Shown here: positions 16,131-24,481 of the stretch, in pieces | How the letters are laid out: every line of letters begins with the position of its first letter | Numbering within the stretch: the first letter of the stretch is position 1 | Assembly (NCBI RefSeq): GCF_026627425.1 | Contig: NZ_JAPNLH010000002.1 | Location: forward strand, 1 to 64,000 | Direction: 5' to 3' | Length of the DNA stretch: 64,000 nt | DNA from: Arthrobacter endolithicus | GTDB taxonomy: Bacteria; Actinomycetota; Actinomycetes; Actinomycetales; Micrococcaceae | The notes under the pieces: model-generated | What the model was told of the DNA's origin: nothing | Database searches by the model: none | The model's input: only the letters and a program-made list of their open reading frames with translations | Program-made: the position numbers and the translations under genes

Positions 16131-17039
16131 ATGCTCAACCTGAACCACCTGCGCACTCTGGCAGAGGTAGTCCGGCTCGGCTCTTTCACGGCTGCCGGAA
16201 ACCGGCTCGGTTACACGGCCTCGGCGGTGTCCCAGCAAATGTCGGCACTGGAAAAGGCGACCCGCGTGCCATTGTTCGTGCGCAGCGCACGCAGCGTCCA
16301 TCCCACCCAGGCAGCGCATGCCATGTGCCGGCAGGCGTTCAAGCTTCTCCGCGATGCAGACAACCTGCTGGCCGCCGGCTTGGCGGCCGGCAGCACAGCC
16401 GCACGCGAACTGCGGGTTGGGGCCTTTCCCTCGGTGTGCACGTTCGTAATGTCGCGGATCGTGGAATTACCCGCCTGGCAGGTCCCGTCCGTCCAGGTGA
16501 ACTTCTCAATCGCGGAACCAAGCTCCGTTGTCCCCGGTCTGCGGGTGGGCGGCGAGCTGGATGTCGGCATAATCTATCAGGTAGGGGAATCCGGACTGGC
16601 GCTGCCTCAGGGGGTGAGCCGGCACTGGTTGGGCGAGGACCCCTACAAGGTGGTCGTGCCCGCCGGCTGGGGATTTTCGGCCGGGTCGCGCATGAGCGTG
16701 GAAGCACTGAGCGAAGTCCCGTGGATCCTGCACCAGCGCGGATCCAGCGACGCCACTGTTTTTGACTTCGTCCTGGCCAATGCCGGTCTCCATCCGCGAG
16801 TTGTAGCCTCCAGCGACGACTTCAATGCAACCTTGCGTCTGGTGGCTGCCGGACATGGTGCCGCCATGGTTCCACAGCTGGCGATGGCAGAGCGACCAGC
16901 GGGGGTGGTGACGGTGGAGGTTCCTGAAATTGCTCTGACCCGTAAGCTCATGGCGCTGTGCGCAGAAGACGCTCCGGCAGACCTGGCCGAGAAGTTCGTG
17001 GCGGCGCTAAGAGTCACGGATGAATTTCGGAACATGTAA
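16131..17039 (+). CDS. LysR-family transcriptional regulator
   Basis: 302 aa. The N-terminal winged helix (LNHLRTLAEVVRLGSFTAAG, then NRLGYTASAVSQQMSALEKA) is followed by a periplasmic-binding-protein-like effector domain (VGAFPSVCTFVMSRIVELPA to the C-terminus). It is transcribed divergently from the amidohydrolase/ABC operon across a 160-base AT-rich gap, the usual LysR arrangement. It therefore probably activates that operon in response to its substrate. Three tandem GGGCAGAGC units (about 17053-17079) follow the stop. Confidence 0.9.
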   Translation: MLNLNHLRTLAEVVRLGSFTAAGNRLGYTASAVSQQMSALEKATRVPLFVRSARSVHPTQAAHAMCRQAFKLLRDADNLLAAGLAAGSTAARELRVGAFPSVCTFVMSRIVELPAWQVPSVQVNFSIAEPSSVVPGLRVGGELDVGIIYQVGESGLALPQGVSRHWLGEDPYKVVVPAGWGFSAGSRMSVEALSEVPWILHQRGSSDATVFDFVLANAGLHPRVVASSDDFNATLRLVAAGHGAAMVPQLAMAERPAGVVTVEVPEIALTRKLMALCAEDAPADLAEKFVAALRVTDEFRNM

Positions 17040-17086
17040 AGCCCTGAGCACCGGGCAGAGCGGGCAGAGCGGGCAGAGGCAACCTC

Positions 17087-17614
17087 TCACCACCCGGCCG
17101 TGCCCGGACCACCCTTGAACGGACCGACGATCTGTGTGGTGATCCAACCGCCATAGAAGTCACCATCCTGGAAGGTCACCTGCTCCCCGTTGACCTCACA
17201 GGAGTCCAGGTGACCCGGGTAGAGGGCCACGCGGGTACTGAGCGCCTCGAAACCCCGGGTGGGTTCTGGGTAGGTCCACCCGCCCCGGGAAACGGCGACT
17301 CCGCCGGCGGCGACGTCGAAGTAGTGCGCTTCTCCCTTGAACTCGCAGAAGCTGGTGCCCTGGACCGGGACGAGTACACCGGCCGGGAATGAGTCCAATG
17401 GCAGGTAGTAGACAGGCGGATGACTCGTCTCCAGGACGCGCACTGCATCGGTGGTGTCGGCAATCACCTGGCCGCCAAGGCGGACGATGATGCGTTCCGA
17501 TCGCGGCTCGACCCTGGGCGGCCGCGGGTAGTCCCACACCGATTCTTGGCCGGCCTTGGGTTTGATGGGCTGGGGACGCCGGGAGAAGCCGGAAAAACCG
17601 TGGGCAGGAGTCAT
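17087..17614 (-). CDS. DUF427 domain-containing protein
   Basis: 175-aa cytosolic protein. The DUF427 beta-barrel is clear: WDYPRPPRVEPRSERIIVRL, GQVIADTTDAVRVLETSHPP, YYLPLDSFPAGVL and then CEFKGEAHYFDVAAGG. These are the family's hallmark segments. The ATG at 17614 gives the normal N-terminus (MTPAHGFSGFSRRPQPIKPK). The family is widespread in Actinobacteria and its molecular function is not established. It stands alone, with non-coding sequence upstream. Confidence 0.88.
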   Translation of the reverse strand: MTPAHGFSGFSRRPQPIKPKAGQESVWDYPRPPRVEPRSERIIVRLGGQVIADTTDAVRVLETSHPPVYYLPLDSFPAGVLVPVQGTSFCEFKGEAHYFDVAAGGVAVSRGGWTYPEPTRGFEALSTRVALYPGHLDSCEVNGEQVTFQDGDFYGGWITTQIVGPFKGGPGTAGW

Positions 17615-17908
17615 GTCCCAATCCTGCCATCGTCCGCTGGGATGCGACAGAAAATCGTAAGGTGATCCCCCAGTACGCGGTCAGCGCGTGGCGCCGATTT
17701 CGGCCGCCAACTGGCTGACCATTCTCAGCGTATTGGCCACGGTCGCGGCACGAGCATGACCCTCCTCGAAGTCGAGCGCCTACGTCGTCGTCCCCGGCCC
17801 TGGACTCTTGATTTCCTTCCGGCACGAGGACCACCGTTAATTTTGCCTTGATGTTCCCAGTCACACCATGCCCGGAAAATCGTGGTTCCGGTTGACGAGC
17901 GGTGGTGG
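17615..17908. other. Gap with a possible C-terminal gene scrap
   Basis: On the minus strand a short frame ending at about 17682 reads EEGHARAATVANTLRMVSQL then AAEIGATR before a stop. It has the look of a helical protein C-terminus with no upstream continuation. Nothing else is recognisable in this stretch. Confidence 0.3.
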
Positions 17909-18691
17909 TTAGGCGGCCTCTTCGGGCCGTTGGGCGATCTTGAAAACCGCACCCGTCGGATCTGTCAACGTAGCCATACGGCCGAAGGGGGAATCCTCAG
18001 CGGGATGGATCACCTGGGCGCCAAGAGTCTTCGCTGTTTCCACGACGGCATCGGCGTTGGCTACCCCAAAATAGATCTGCCAGTTCGACGGAACCCCGTC
18101 AGGGAGGTAAAAAGCAGCGTCCATAATGCCGGCGCGTGAGTTATCTCCGGATCCGAGCGTCGTGTAGCGGAAGTCTTCGCTGTCGCTCATGACGGCGGTG
18201 TCCCAGCCGAAAGCGTCCTGGTAAAACTTCACGGAGGGTGCGTAGTCCCGGGTGTGAAGTTCATGCCAAAACGGGGCTCCGGGCTCGTTTTTCAATTGAA
18301 AACCGGTGTGGCCGCCGAACTGCCAGGCACCGACGGCTGCGCCTCCTGCGTCGCTGAACATCGCCATGTGTCCCTGGTCCGGAACTTCCATGGGCGGCAT
18401 CAATACCTGACCACCGGCTGCCACGACCGACTCGGCGGTCGTGTTGATGTCTTTTACCCGCAGATACGTCGTCCACACGTCCGGATACCCGGACTCGCCG
18501 TCGTTCTTCATCATGCCCGCTACCGGAGCGCCCTCGACAAATGCAGTGACGTAGCCGCCATACATTTCTTCATCACCGATTTCGTAGGTCCAGCCGAAAA
18601 GACCGGCATAGAAATCGCGGGACTTCTCGGGATCCGAGGTCATCAGATCAATCCAGCAGGGATCACCTGGGGCGATATCGGGCTTTGGCAT
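17909..18691 (-). CDS. Two-domain VOC (glyoxalase-like) protein
   Basis: 260 aa made of two tandem VOC domains. Domain 1 (about 1-125) starts PCWIDLMTSDPEKSRDFYAG and LFGWTYEIGDEEMYGGY. Domain 2 (about 135-255) starts FWHELHTRDYAPSVKFYQDA and ends RMATLTDPTGAVFKI. This architecture is common in Streptomyces and Arthrobacter (hydroxylase CFP32-like). The ATG at 18691 was chosen because MPKPDIAPGDPCW is the usual beginning. The substrate is unknown, and many members are of uncertain enzymatic status. Confidence 0.88.
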   Translation of the reverse strand: MPKPDIAPGDPCWIDLMTSDPEKSRDFYAGLFGWTYEIGDEEMYGGYVTAFVEGAPVAGMMKNDGESGYPDVWTTYLRVKDINTTAESVVAAGGQVLMPPMEVPDQGHMAMFSDAGGAAVGAWQFGGHTGFQLKNEPGAPFWHELHTRDYAPSVKFYQDAFGWDTAVMSDSEDFRYTTLGSGDNSRAGIMDAAFYLPDGVPSNWQIYFGVANADAVVETAKTLGAQVIHPAEDSPFGRMATLTDPTGAVFKIAQRPEEAA

Positions 18692-18908
18692 TGAGGGCTC
18701 CTGACAGTCGTGCCGATGGTTTAGATGAAAATACTTTAGCGTGTATCCAACCGGCGGCGAGGTCAAGACCACCGCCGGGAAAGGGGCACTGATTACCGGG
18801 GAAATCTCAACTCAGCGGCCAACGCAATGGTGAGTATCATGGCAGTTGTACAGGTCGCCGGCCTGCCATTATCCGCGAACAGTGCGGGAAGAAGGAGTCC
18901 CCTTGGAC

Positions 18909-19271
18909 ATGCGTTTGGAATTGGTTCCGCTACCGTCGACCGATGTTGACCGGAGCAAAGCCTTCTACCTGGACCAAGTCGGTTTCAACCTCGACCACGA
19001 CATTGAGCCGGGCAACGGCATGCGAGTGGTCCAGCTAACACCACCGGGGTCAGCCTGCTCGATTGTTATTGGCGTGGGAATCAGTGACCCCGACGCCGCA
19101 CCCGTCCACGGACTGCATCTAGTGGTGGAAGACCTCGATGCCGTCCGGCGAACACTGCTTGGCAACGGCATTGACGTCTCCGAGGTGAGCGACATGGGCG
19201 GAGGCGTCCGGTACGCGTACTTCAACGACCCCGACGGCAACTCCTGGGCTCTGCAACAAATCTCCCGCTAA
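18909..19271 (+). CDS. Single-domain VOC (glyoxalase-like) protein
   Basis: 120-aa protein with a complete VOC fold: MRLELVPLPSTDVDRSKAFY, LDQVGFNLDHD, and the closing ARYAYFNDPDGNSW-type segment (here GVRYAYFNDPDGNSWALQQ). A GAAGGAG ribosome site lies at 18891-18897. It is 11 bases before this ATG but 5 bases before an in-frame TTG at 18903, so the real start may be that TTG, adding two residues. No partner genes adjoin. The substrate is unknown. Confidence 0.85.
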   Translation: MRLELVPLPSTDVDRSKAFYLDQVGFNLDHDIEPGNGMRVVQLTPPGSACSIVIGVGISDPDAAPVHGLHLVVEDLDAVRRTLLGNGIDVSEVSDMGGGVRYAYFNDPDGNSWALQQISR

Positions 19272-19355
19272 CTCTTATAGAAGGTTCTCCGCGTCCGAAG
19301 GGAATGGCCGTCGGCCGCGCAAGCCCAGCGCAAAGTCCTCCAGATGTTCTGCGGG

Positions 19356-19897
19356 CTAGGTGGCCTCGAGAGACGCAGCGATCTGTGGACTCATTCTGGC
19401 GGCACAAGCGGTGGTCCACGTGCCTTCAGCGAGATGCACGCGAGCGCGGGCCTCATGTGAATCGATCTCGTGTTCGACCGCAAGTAGCTGCACTGCCGAA
19501 TTGTAGACGCTCGCCGGCACAGCCGACAGGTCTGGGTCCGCCAGCAAGAGCGCGCGGAGCCAACACGTGTCAGCACCGGCGCGAGCTCCCATAGAAACGC
19601 GAGCTCATGGTCATCAAATGCCTTGGTGGTGCTGCGCCACAGGTCCAGGAAACCCCAGCAACCGTAACGATCGGCCATGACGATGGATGCCACATCCCTT
19701 ACCCGGAAGTTGTGAAGAACTTCCCTCCAGAGAAGACTCTTCGCCAGATCTGCACCCGTCGCCTCAACAAGCGACGCAACCTCCATCCGTCGAGCGATCA
19801 GCTCAGTCCATCGGTTGGTCGCGGTCAGGAAGATAAATTTGATGACGGCTGGCGGCTGACCTAATGCCGGAACATCTGGCGTCAGAGCCCGCCGCAC
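19356..19897 (-). pseudogene. GAF-domain regulator (LuxR type) remnant
   Basis: Two frames on the minus strand reconstruct part of an actinobacterial GAF/LuxR regulator. The first reads RMEVASLVEATGADLAKSLL, VRDVASIVMADRYGCWGFLD and AFLWELAPVLT. The second reads WLRALLLADPDLSAVPASVY and QLLAVEHEIDSHEARARVHL. A frameshift lies near 19,590. The C-terminal helix-turn-helix is missing and the N-terminus is unclear. The gene is dead. Confidence 0.65.
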
Positions 19898-20007
19898 TGA
19901 TGGTCTAGATCCGCTCCCGAACGTTGGCGCATGCCAGCTGTGTGCCCATGCCTGAACAGTTCAGGGAAAGCATGGCCGGGTGGGAGACCTACGGTTAGCA
20001 TCGAGTA

Positions 20008-20970
20008 ATGAGCCAAAAGAGCCGCTTTGCCGTCGCATTCGCGATTGGCATCACCGCGCTCGGGCTCTCCATGGCCGGATGCACCGCCCCGACACCCGTT
20101 GCCAGCCCTGCCCCGTCGCCTCAAAAAGCCGCAGCCCCGACCCCGCCGGTAGGCAGTCCAGCCCCGGTTGGAGGAACGCCTCCCGGGATCGACCACATCG
20201 TCATTATTGTCGAGGAGAACAAACCGGCCGCCAGCATTCTGGGCAACGCTGCCGCCCCCTACATCAACAAACTGGCCGCCGAAAACGCACTGGCGACCAA
20301 TTATCAGGCCGTATCGCACCCGAGCCTGCCCAACTACCTGGCGCTAACCAGCGGGACCACGGCCGGGATCACGGACGACTGCAGCCCGGGCGGCCGCTGC
20401 ACGGCGCGGGTACCGACCATCGCGGATGTAATCGGGCAATCCGGGAGAACTTGGAAGATGTATGCCGAGAGTATGCCCGCTCCCTGCACGGTGGAAAACT
20501 CCTACCCCTACGCGGTGAAGCACAACCCGTTCATGTACTACCCCAGCGTCACCGACAGCCACGACTCATGCGCGGCCCACGTCGTTCCCCTGACCCAGCT
20601 CAGCCAAGACCTGAAAGCCGCCTCAAGCCTGCCCAACTACGTATTTATCAGTCCCAATCTCTGCCATGACATGCATGACTGCCAGGTGTCGGCGGGCGAC
20701 ACCTGGCTGGCACACCAGGTGCCCGACATTCTGACCTCACCGGCCTTCACGACCCAGAAGTCCCTCCTGGTGATCACTTGGGACGAGGGCCAAGGCAAGG
20801 ACAATACCGTCTCGACAATTTTTGCCGGACCAACGGCCCGACATTCCTACAAATCCCCCCTTCCCTACAACCACTACTCCCTGCTGCACACTGTTGAAAG
20901 CCTGTGGGGTCTGGCCTCCCTGACTGATAACGACAAAAACGCACCAGTCATGCGGGACCTGCTCAAATAG
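20008..20970 (+). CDS. Secreted lipoprotein phosphoesterase (alkaline phosphatase-like fold)
   Basis: 320 aa. The signal peptide ends in the lipobox LSMAGC (Cys near residue 28), followed by a Pro/Ala-rich linker to about residue 60. The rest is a phosphoesterase-family domain (the group containing acid phosphatases and phospholipase C-like enzymes): HIVIIVEENKPAASILGN, AVSHPSLPNYLALTSG, FISPNLCHDMHDC, and LLVITWDEGQG for metal binding. It acts outside the membrane on phosphate esters. It is monocistronic and the specific substrate is unknown. Confidence 0.85.
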   Translation: MSQKSRFAVAFAIGITALGLSMAGCTAPTPVASPAPSPQKAAAPTPPVGSPAPVGGTPPGIDHIVIIVEENKPAASILGNAAAPYINKLAAENALATNYQAVSHPSLPNYLALTSGTTAGITDDCSPGGRCTARVPTIADVIGQSGRTWKMYAESMPAPCTVENSYPYAVKHNPFMYYPSVTDSHDSCAAHVVPLTQLSQDLKAASSLPNYVFISPNLCHDMHDCQVSAGDTWLAHQVPDILTSPAFTTQKSLLVITWDEGQGKDNTVSTIFAGPTARHSYKSPLPYNHYSLLHTVESLWGLASLTDNDKNAPVMRDLLK

Positions 20971-21107
20971 CGGACTGCCGGCCACGGCAGACAGACCGGC
21001 AGACTGGCAGAACAAGGTACAAAGACTCTAACGCCGCTCAGTCGCATAGTTAGACCATATGAATGGGGTAAAACCTGCTTATGGCACTAGCCAGACCGGA
21101 GAATCAC

Positions 21108-21275
21108 ATGCGTGGCTTGCTCAGCGCTGCTTCACCTGCGATCAGCCAAGGAATTTACCTTAGCTGGGGCGCCGTATCCATCCAGTTGGGTAACTTGATC
21201 GTCATCGTCGTGATGCTCGTCCTTTTCATCTTGGCTTTAGTACTGCCGTTTCCCGGTGGAAAGAGCCGAAAATGA
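21108..21275 (+). CDS. 55-aa membrane peptide at the head of a cytochrome b operon
   Basis: A 55-codon gene whose product has one strong transmembrane helix (LGNLIVIVVMLVLFILALVL) and a short PFPGGKSRK tail. The ATG at 21108 is preceded by GGAG at 21098-21101. An upstream in-frame ATG at 21081 has a poorer site. Its stop overlaps the start of the cytochrome-b gene (ATGA), so translation is coupled. By analogy with other haem-copper and bc-type complexes it may be a small accessory subunit of the adjacent cytochrome. That is inference only. Confidence 0.6.
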   Translation: MRGLLSAASPAISQGIYLSWGAVSIQLGNLIVIVVMLVLFILALVLPFPGGKSRK

Positions 21276-21988
21276 GCACAGTCAAAGAGCCGACCCCAGC
21301 CACGGACCCAGACGTAGCAGGGACAAGCGCTCACACTTGGACGGGAAAATCGCGCGGCTGGTTCCTCAACCACCTCCCGCCGGACAAATTGCTGCCGGAG
21401 GACCAGCCAAGCTACGTCGCATCCTGGGCGTACGTGTTCGGGATGGGCGCCGTCGCCGGGCTCGTCTTCGTGATCGCCTCAGGTTTCGTGCTCGCCCTCA
21501 ACGGACCCCAGTGGTATCACGTGTCCTCTTTTGGCCACTTCGTCAACAGCATGCACCTGTGGAGCGTTGAACTGTTCTTCATGTTCCTCGTCGTCCACCT
21601 CTGGATCAAATTCTGGATGGCCGCATGGCGTGGCGGCCGGATTCTCACCTGGATCACCGGCATGGTGTCATTTCTCGTCTCCGTTGTCACGGCGTTCACC
21701 GGCTATCTTTTGCAGACGAATTTTGATTCCCAATGGATTGCCTTCCAGGCCAAGGACGCCTTGAACGCCGTCGGGGTCGGGGCGTGGTTCAACGTCGCCA
21801 ACGTGGGGCAAATCTTCATGTGGCACATCACCTTACTCCCGCTGGCCGTTGGCGCTGTCGTCGCGTTGCATGTGCTGCTCGTCCGCGCGCACGGGGTGGT
21901 CCCGCCGCTGGACGCGGCCGAGACCGACGCACAGCTGCGCGAGACCACCCCGCCGAAACTAGCCCGGGGGCGAATCGACCATGAGTAA
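21272..21988 (+). CDS. Cytochrome b N-terminal (b6-like) domain protein
   Basis: 238 aa with four main transmembrane helices of the cytochrome-b/b6 N-terminal fold. Haem-ligand histidines are in HLWSVELFFMFLVVHLW and FMWHITLLPLAVGAVVALHV (HX13-14H spacing), and the Gly-rich helix 1 is YVFGMGAVAGLVFVIASGFV. It is much shorter than QcrB (558 aa, encoded at 49.7 kb) and lacks subunit-IV sequence, so it is a separate, bis-haem membrane cytochrome. It is coupled by overlaps to the 55-aa peptide before it and the 317-aa protein after it. The redox partner is unknown; candidates lie in the convergent operon. Confidence 0.85.
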   Translation: MSTVKEPTPATDPDVAGTSAHTWTGKSRGWFLNHLPPDKLLPEDQPSYVASWAYVFGMGAVAGLVFVIASGFVLALNGPQWYHVSSFGHFVNSMHLWSVELFFMFLVVHLWIKFWMAAWRGGRILTWITGMVSFLVSVVTAFTGYLLQTNFDSQWIAFQAKDALNAVGVGAWFNVANVGQIFMWHITLLPLAVGAVVALHVLLVRAHGVVPPLDAAETDAQLRETTPPKLARGRIDHE

Positions 21989-22934
21989 GGCCCCGTCGCC
22001 GATGTCGTGGCGCAGAGGCGACAATATCGCCGGCAGGCCCTGGCGCGGACGTGTGAGGGACTACGACCTGTTCAAGGAGCTCGTCATTGGTGTGGTCGTC
22101 GTCGGTCTGCTCGTGGTGGGACTTTCGGCCGTCTTCAGTTCGCCTGACGATCCGGGGGTGACGCTGAAATCATGGGCGACCGTGGCGCCGTCGGACTTTA
22201 TCGCTACGGCAACAGCAGAACTCGGCGGAACCAGCGACACGGCCGCCTATGGCCAGCCCTACAGCGCGACGCCCGATGCCACCCAGAAACTCGGGTTCAT
22301 CGACCTGCAGGCCCTATCCGGAGTGCGCATCCCCATTGACACCGCCAACGACTTCGTTCTCACTCCGCTTAAAACGCTGCCCACCCCACCACCGGCACTG
22401 GCCATCTGGAGCGCCGCCACCGCCCAAGAGCAGACAAAATGGACTAGCGACTACGCGACCGCCCTGGCGGCCGTCACCAATGGCGACCCGGCCCACGTGG
22501 CGCCCGGCGACTACGGGCCTGTCCCGGCCCTGACTGGCGCGTTGCTGACCATGGCTGGAAGCGGAAACCTCGACGGCGTCCTGCAGAGCGGCGGCCAGCC
22601 CTACAACCTGAACTACACGCCCACGATCCTGTTCCTGGGCGACGGCACTTACTTTGCCGGCCTGGCCGACGCGGCGCACCTGACCGGCGATCAATGGGGC
22701 GTGATGAACGAAACAGGCAACACCCCGGGCCAATCCTGGCTGTGGCTCTTCTCGTTGTTCTACCAGATCCCGCCGTTCAACTCCTCCCCCAACGCGGACA
22801 TCCTTGTGGTCGCCGTCATGGTGGGACTCTCCCTGTTGCTGACCCTGCTCCCGTTCATCCCCGGCTTGCGATCGGTGCCACGGAAAATACCCGTTCACCG
22901 ATTGATCTGGAAGGACTATTACCGGAACCGGTGA
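21981..22934 (+). CDS. Membrane-anchored partner protein of the short cytochrome b
   Basis: 317 aa: an N-terminal helix (LVIGVVVVGLLVVGLSAVF), a soluble, extracytoplasmic part of about 220 residues, and a C-terminal helix ending LPFIPGLRSVPRKIPVHRLI-WKDYYRNR. That tail resembles the C-terminal ends of bc-complex subunit-IV-like proteins. No CxxCH haem site, Rieske motif or Fe-S motif is present. The gene overlaps the cytochrome-b gene by 8 bases, so the two products probably form a complex. I know of no assigned function; conserved actinobacterial hypothetical protein is the safest description. Confidence 0.7.
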   Translation: MSKAPSPMSWRRGDNIAGRPWRGRVRDYDLFKELVIGVVVVGLLVVGLSAVFSSPDDPGVTLKSWATVAPSDFIATATAELGGTSDTAAYGQPYSATPDATQKLGFIDLQALSGVRIPIDTANDFVLTPLKTLPTPPPALAIWSAATAQEQTKWTSDYATALAAVTNGDPAHVAPGDYGPVPALTGALLTMAGSGNLDGVLQSGGQPYNLNYTPTILFLGDGTYFAGLADAAHLTGDQWGVMNETGNTPGQSWLWLFSLFYQIPPFNSSPNADILVVAVMVGLSLLLTLLPFIPGLRSVPRKIPVHRLIWKDYYRNR

Positions 22935-22988
22935 CCAGCGGGAGTGCCGGGAAGCAGCCGCGATGTTTCCCGGCACTCCAGTACACGC

Positions 22989-23231
22989 CTACTGCCCGAA
23001 GCCAGCGACTTGATTGGCGAGGCTGAGAGCCATCTTTGGGCACAGATGAACGGCCTCCCGTGCCGCTTCGGAGTGGGCGGGACGGACGGCCACGTTGCTG
23101 CGGTCGCCGTTGGTTGCCCGCTTCGCGAGCGGATATCCCCAGTCGTCGCGGTCCAACAAAGTGGGCAGGAGCTCGGTGCACAGCCCGCGCCCATCGCATC
23201 TTGTCCAGTCAATGTGCAGTGTCTCGCTCAT
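22989..23231 (-). CDS. Ferredoxin (single Fe-S cluster, three-Cys type)
   Basis: 80 aa. The motif CDGRGLC (C-x2-G-x2-C) near residue 12 and a later CP in AVHLCPKMALSL match actinobacterial ferredoxins that bind a [3Fe-4S] or [4Fe-4S] cluster and usually serve P450s or oxidoreductases. The ATG at 23231 overlaps the stop of the NuoF-like gene, so it is co-translated with that flavoprotein. Together they suggest NAD(P)H to FMN to Fe-S electron flow. It is the last gene of the minus-strand electron-transfer operon. Confidence 0.85.
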   Translation of the reverse strand: MSETLHIDWTRCDGRGLCTELLPTLLDRDDWGYPLAKRATNGDRSNVAVRPAHSEAAREAVHLCPKMALSLANQVAGFGQ

Positions 23232-24481
23232 GACCGTCGCCCCATTCTCTTCGAACACGTCCCGGCCAGGTGCGCAGCTACCTCCGCGGAAAATGCCTCA
23301 AGAGCGCTGCCCACCAGTTGTGCCGTGCCATCCGGATGGTGGCACGCACCGCGGCCCGTGACCATTCGGCTGAGCCTTCCCAATTCGCGAACCAGCTGCG
23401 GATCGCGGCCGCCGTAGGCAAGCGAGTTCAAGACGCGCGCCATGGCGGGAAGGCCAAACATGCATGGGCCACATTGCTTGGCCGACTCGTTGGCCAGATA
23501 CCCGACAATCTGTGCCGTGGTCTCTAAACCGCACACTGAGTCCGGGAGTGCATGGACCACGCCGGCACCTGGCCTGACCGTATGGCTAGCCGGCCCCGTT
23601 GGGGACAGCCGGTAGTCCATCGGCCGGACCCAGCGCCCGTGATACCCGCCGACCAAAACGGCCTGGATGCTCGAAGTATCAATATCGGCGCTTGAGAGCA
23701 CATCGCCCAGGCCCGCATCACCGGCCACTTCAAGAAGACGATCGCCGGCCGGCCCCGAGACGGAAACCAGCCTGGTGCCGGGATCCCTGTCCGACCCCTC
23801 GGTGCGGAACCAAGCGGAGCCGTAGCGGGCGATCAGTGCCATGTGGGCGAGCGTTTCCACGTTCAACACCAACGTGGGACGGCCCTTAAACCCCGACTCG
23901 CTGAGCCGTCTCCGGTGGTCTGTCGGCAGCGCGGGGCCGTTGGCAATGCCGTTCACAACGGCACTGGCCTCGCCGGAGATGAACGTTTCGGGAGCTGCCA
24001 CCAGGCGGACACTGCGGGAGTCATGGCGTTGCGCCAAGGCCCGCTCCACGGCGGGAAGGCCGGCGTCTGTCGCGTAGATGAACAGTTGGCCGCCGGAGAC
24101 TGCCCGCGCTGCCGTGAGCAGTCCGTCGATCACCAGGTGGGGGGCGTGGGCCAGCAGCGCCTTGTCTTTGAAACTCAGCGGCTCACCCTCGGCACCATTG
24201 GCGATCACCACCGGCTTGCGTGCAAGGGGTGCTCCGGAACGGGCATCCACCGTGGCGGCGATCTTTCGCCATGAGGCGAAAGCCGCCCCCCCGCGTCCGG
24301 TCAACCCGGAGGCTTCCACAACGTCGATGAGGCGCGCGTCGACGCCGTGCGAGGGCAACGCGCCAAAAGTTTGGACATGCTCGGCAAGCCCGGCATCGTT
24401 TCCGGCGGCAAACAGGCGGTGCGTGCCGGAGGGGCCCTGGCGATCCACGACCATGGGCATCTCGGCGGTCACGGGTGTCAT
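23228..24481 (-). CDS. NuoF-like NADH:acceptor flavoprotein
   Basis: 417 aa. The FMN/NADH-binding domain carries GLTGRGGAAFASWRKI and VVIANGAEGEPLSFKDKALL. An SLBB segment follows, then a C-terminal Fe-S region. In complex I the last motif is ESCGxCxPCxxG plus a later Cys. Here it reads ESAKQCGPCMFG with GACHHPDG, so the first cysteine is replaced by alanine and three remain. The protein stands apart from any nuo operon and is coupled to a ferredoxin gene. Probable role: NAD(P)H oxidation passing electrons to the ferredoxin and/or the membrane haem protein encoded upstream. The ATG at 24481 overlaps the preceding stop. Confidence 0.82.
   Translation of the reverse strand: MTPVTAEMPMVVDRQGPSGTHRLFAAGNDAGLAEHVQTFGALPSHGVDARLIDVVEASGLTGRGGAAFASWRKIAATVDARSGAPLARKPVVIANGAEGEPLSFKDKALLAHAPHLVIDGLLTAARAVSGGQLFIYATDAGLPAVERALAQRHDSRSVRLVAAPETFISGEASAVVNGIANGPALPTDHRRRLSESGFKGRPTLVLNVETLAHMALIARYGSAWFRTEGSDRDPGTRLVSVSGPAGDRLLEVAGDAGLGDVLSSADIDTSSIQAVLVGGYHGRWVRPMDYRLSPTGPASHTVRPGAGVVHALPDSVCGLETTAQIVGYLANESAKQCGPCMFGLPAMARVLNSLAYGGRDPQLVRELGRLSRMVTGRGACHHPDGTAQLVGSALEAFSAEVAAHLAGTCSKRMGRRS

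Noticed and set aside
21272-21988. Second QcrB as the identity of the short cytochrome b
   Set aside because: Too short, lacks subunit-IV/PEW sequence and has no Rieske or cytochrome c partner.
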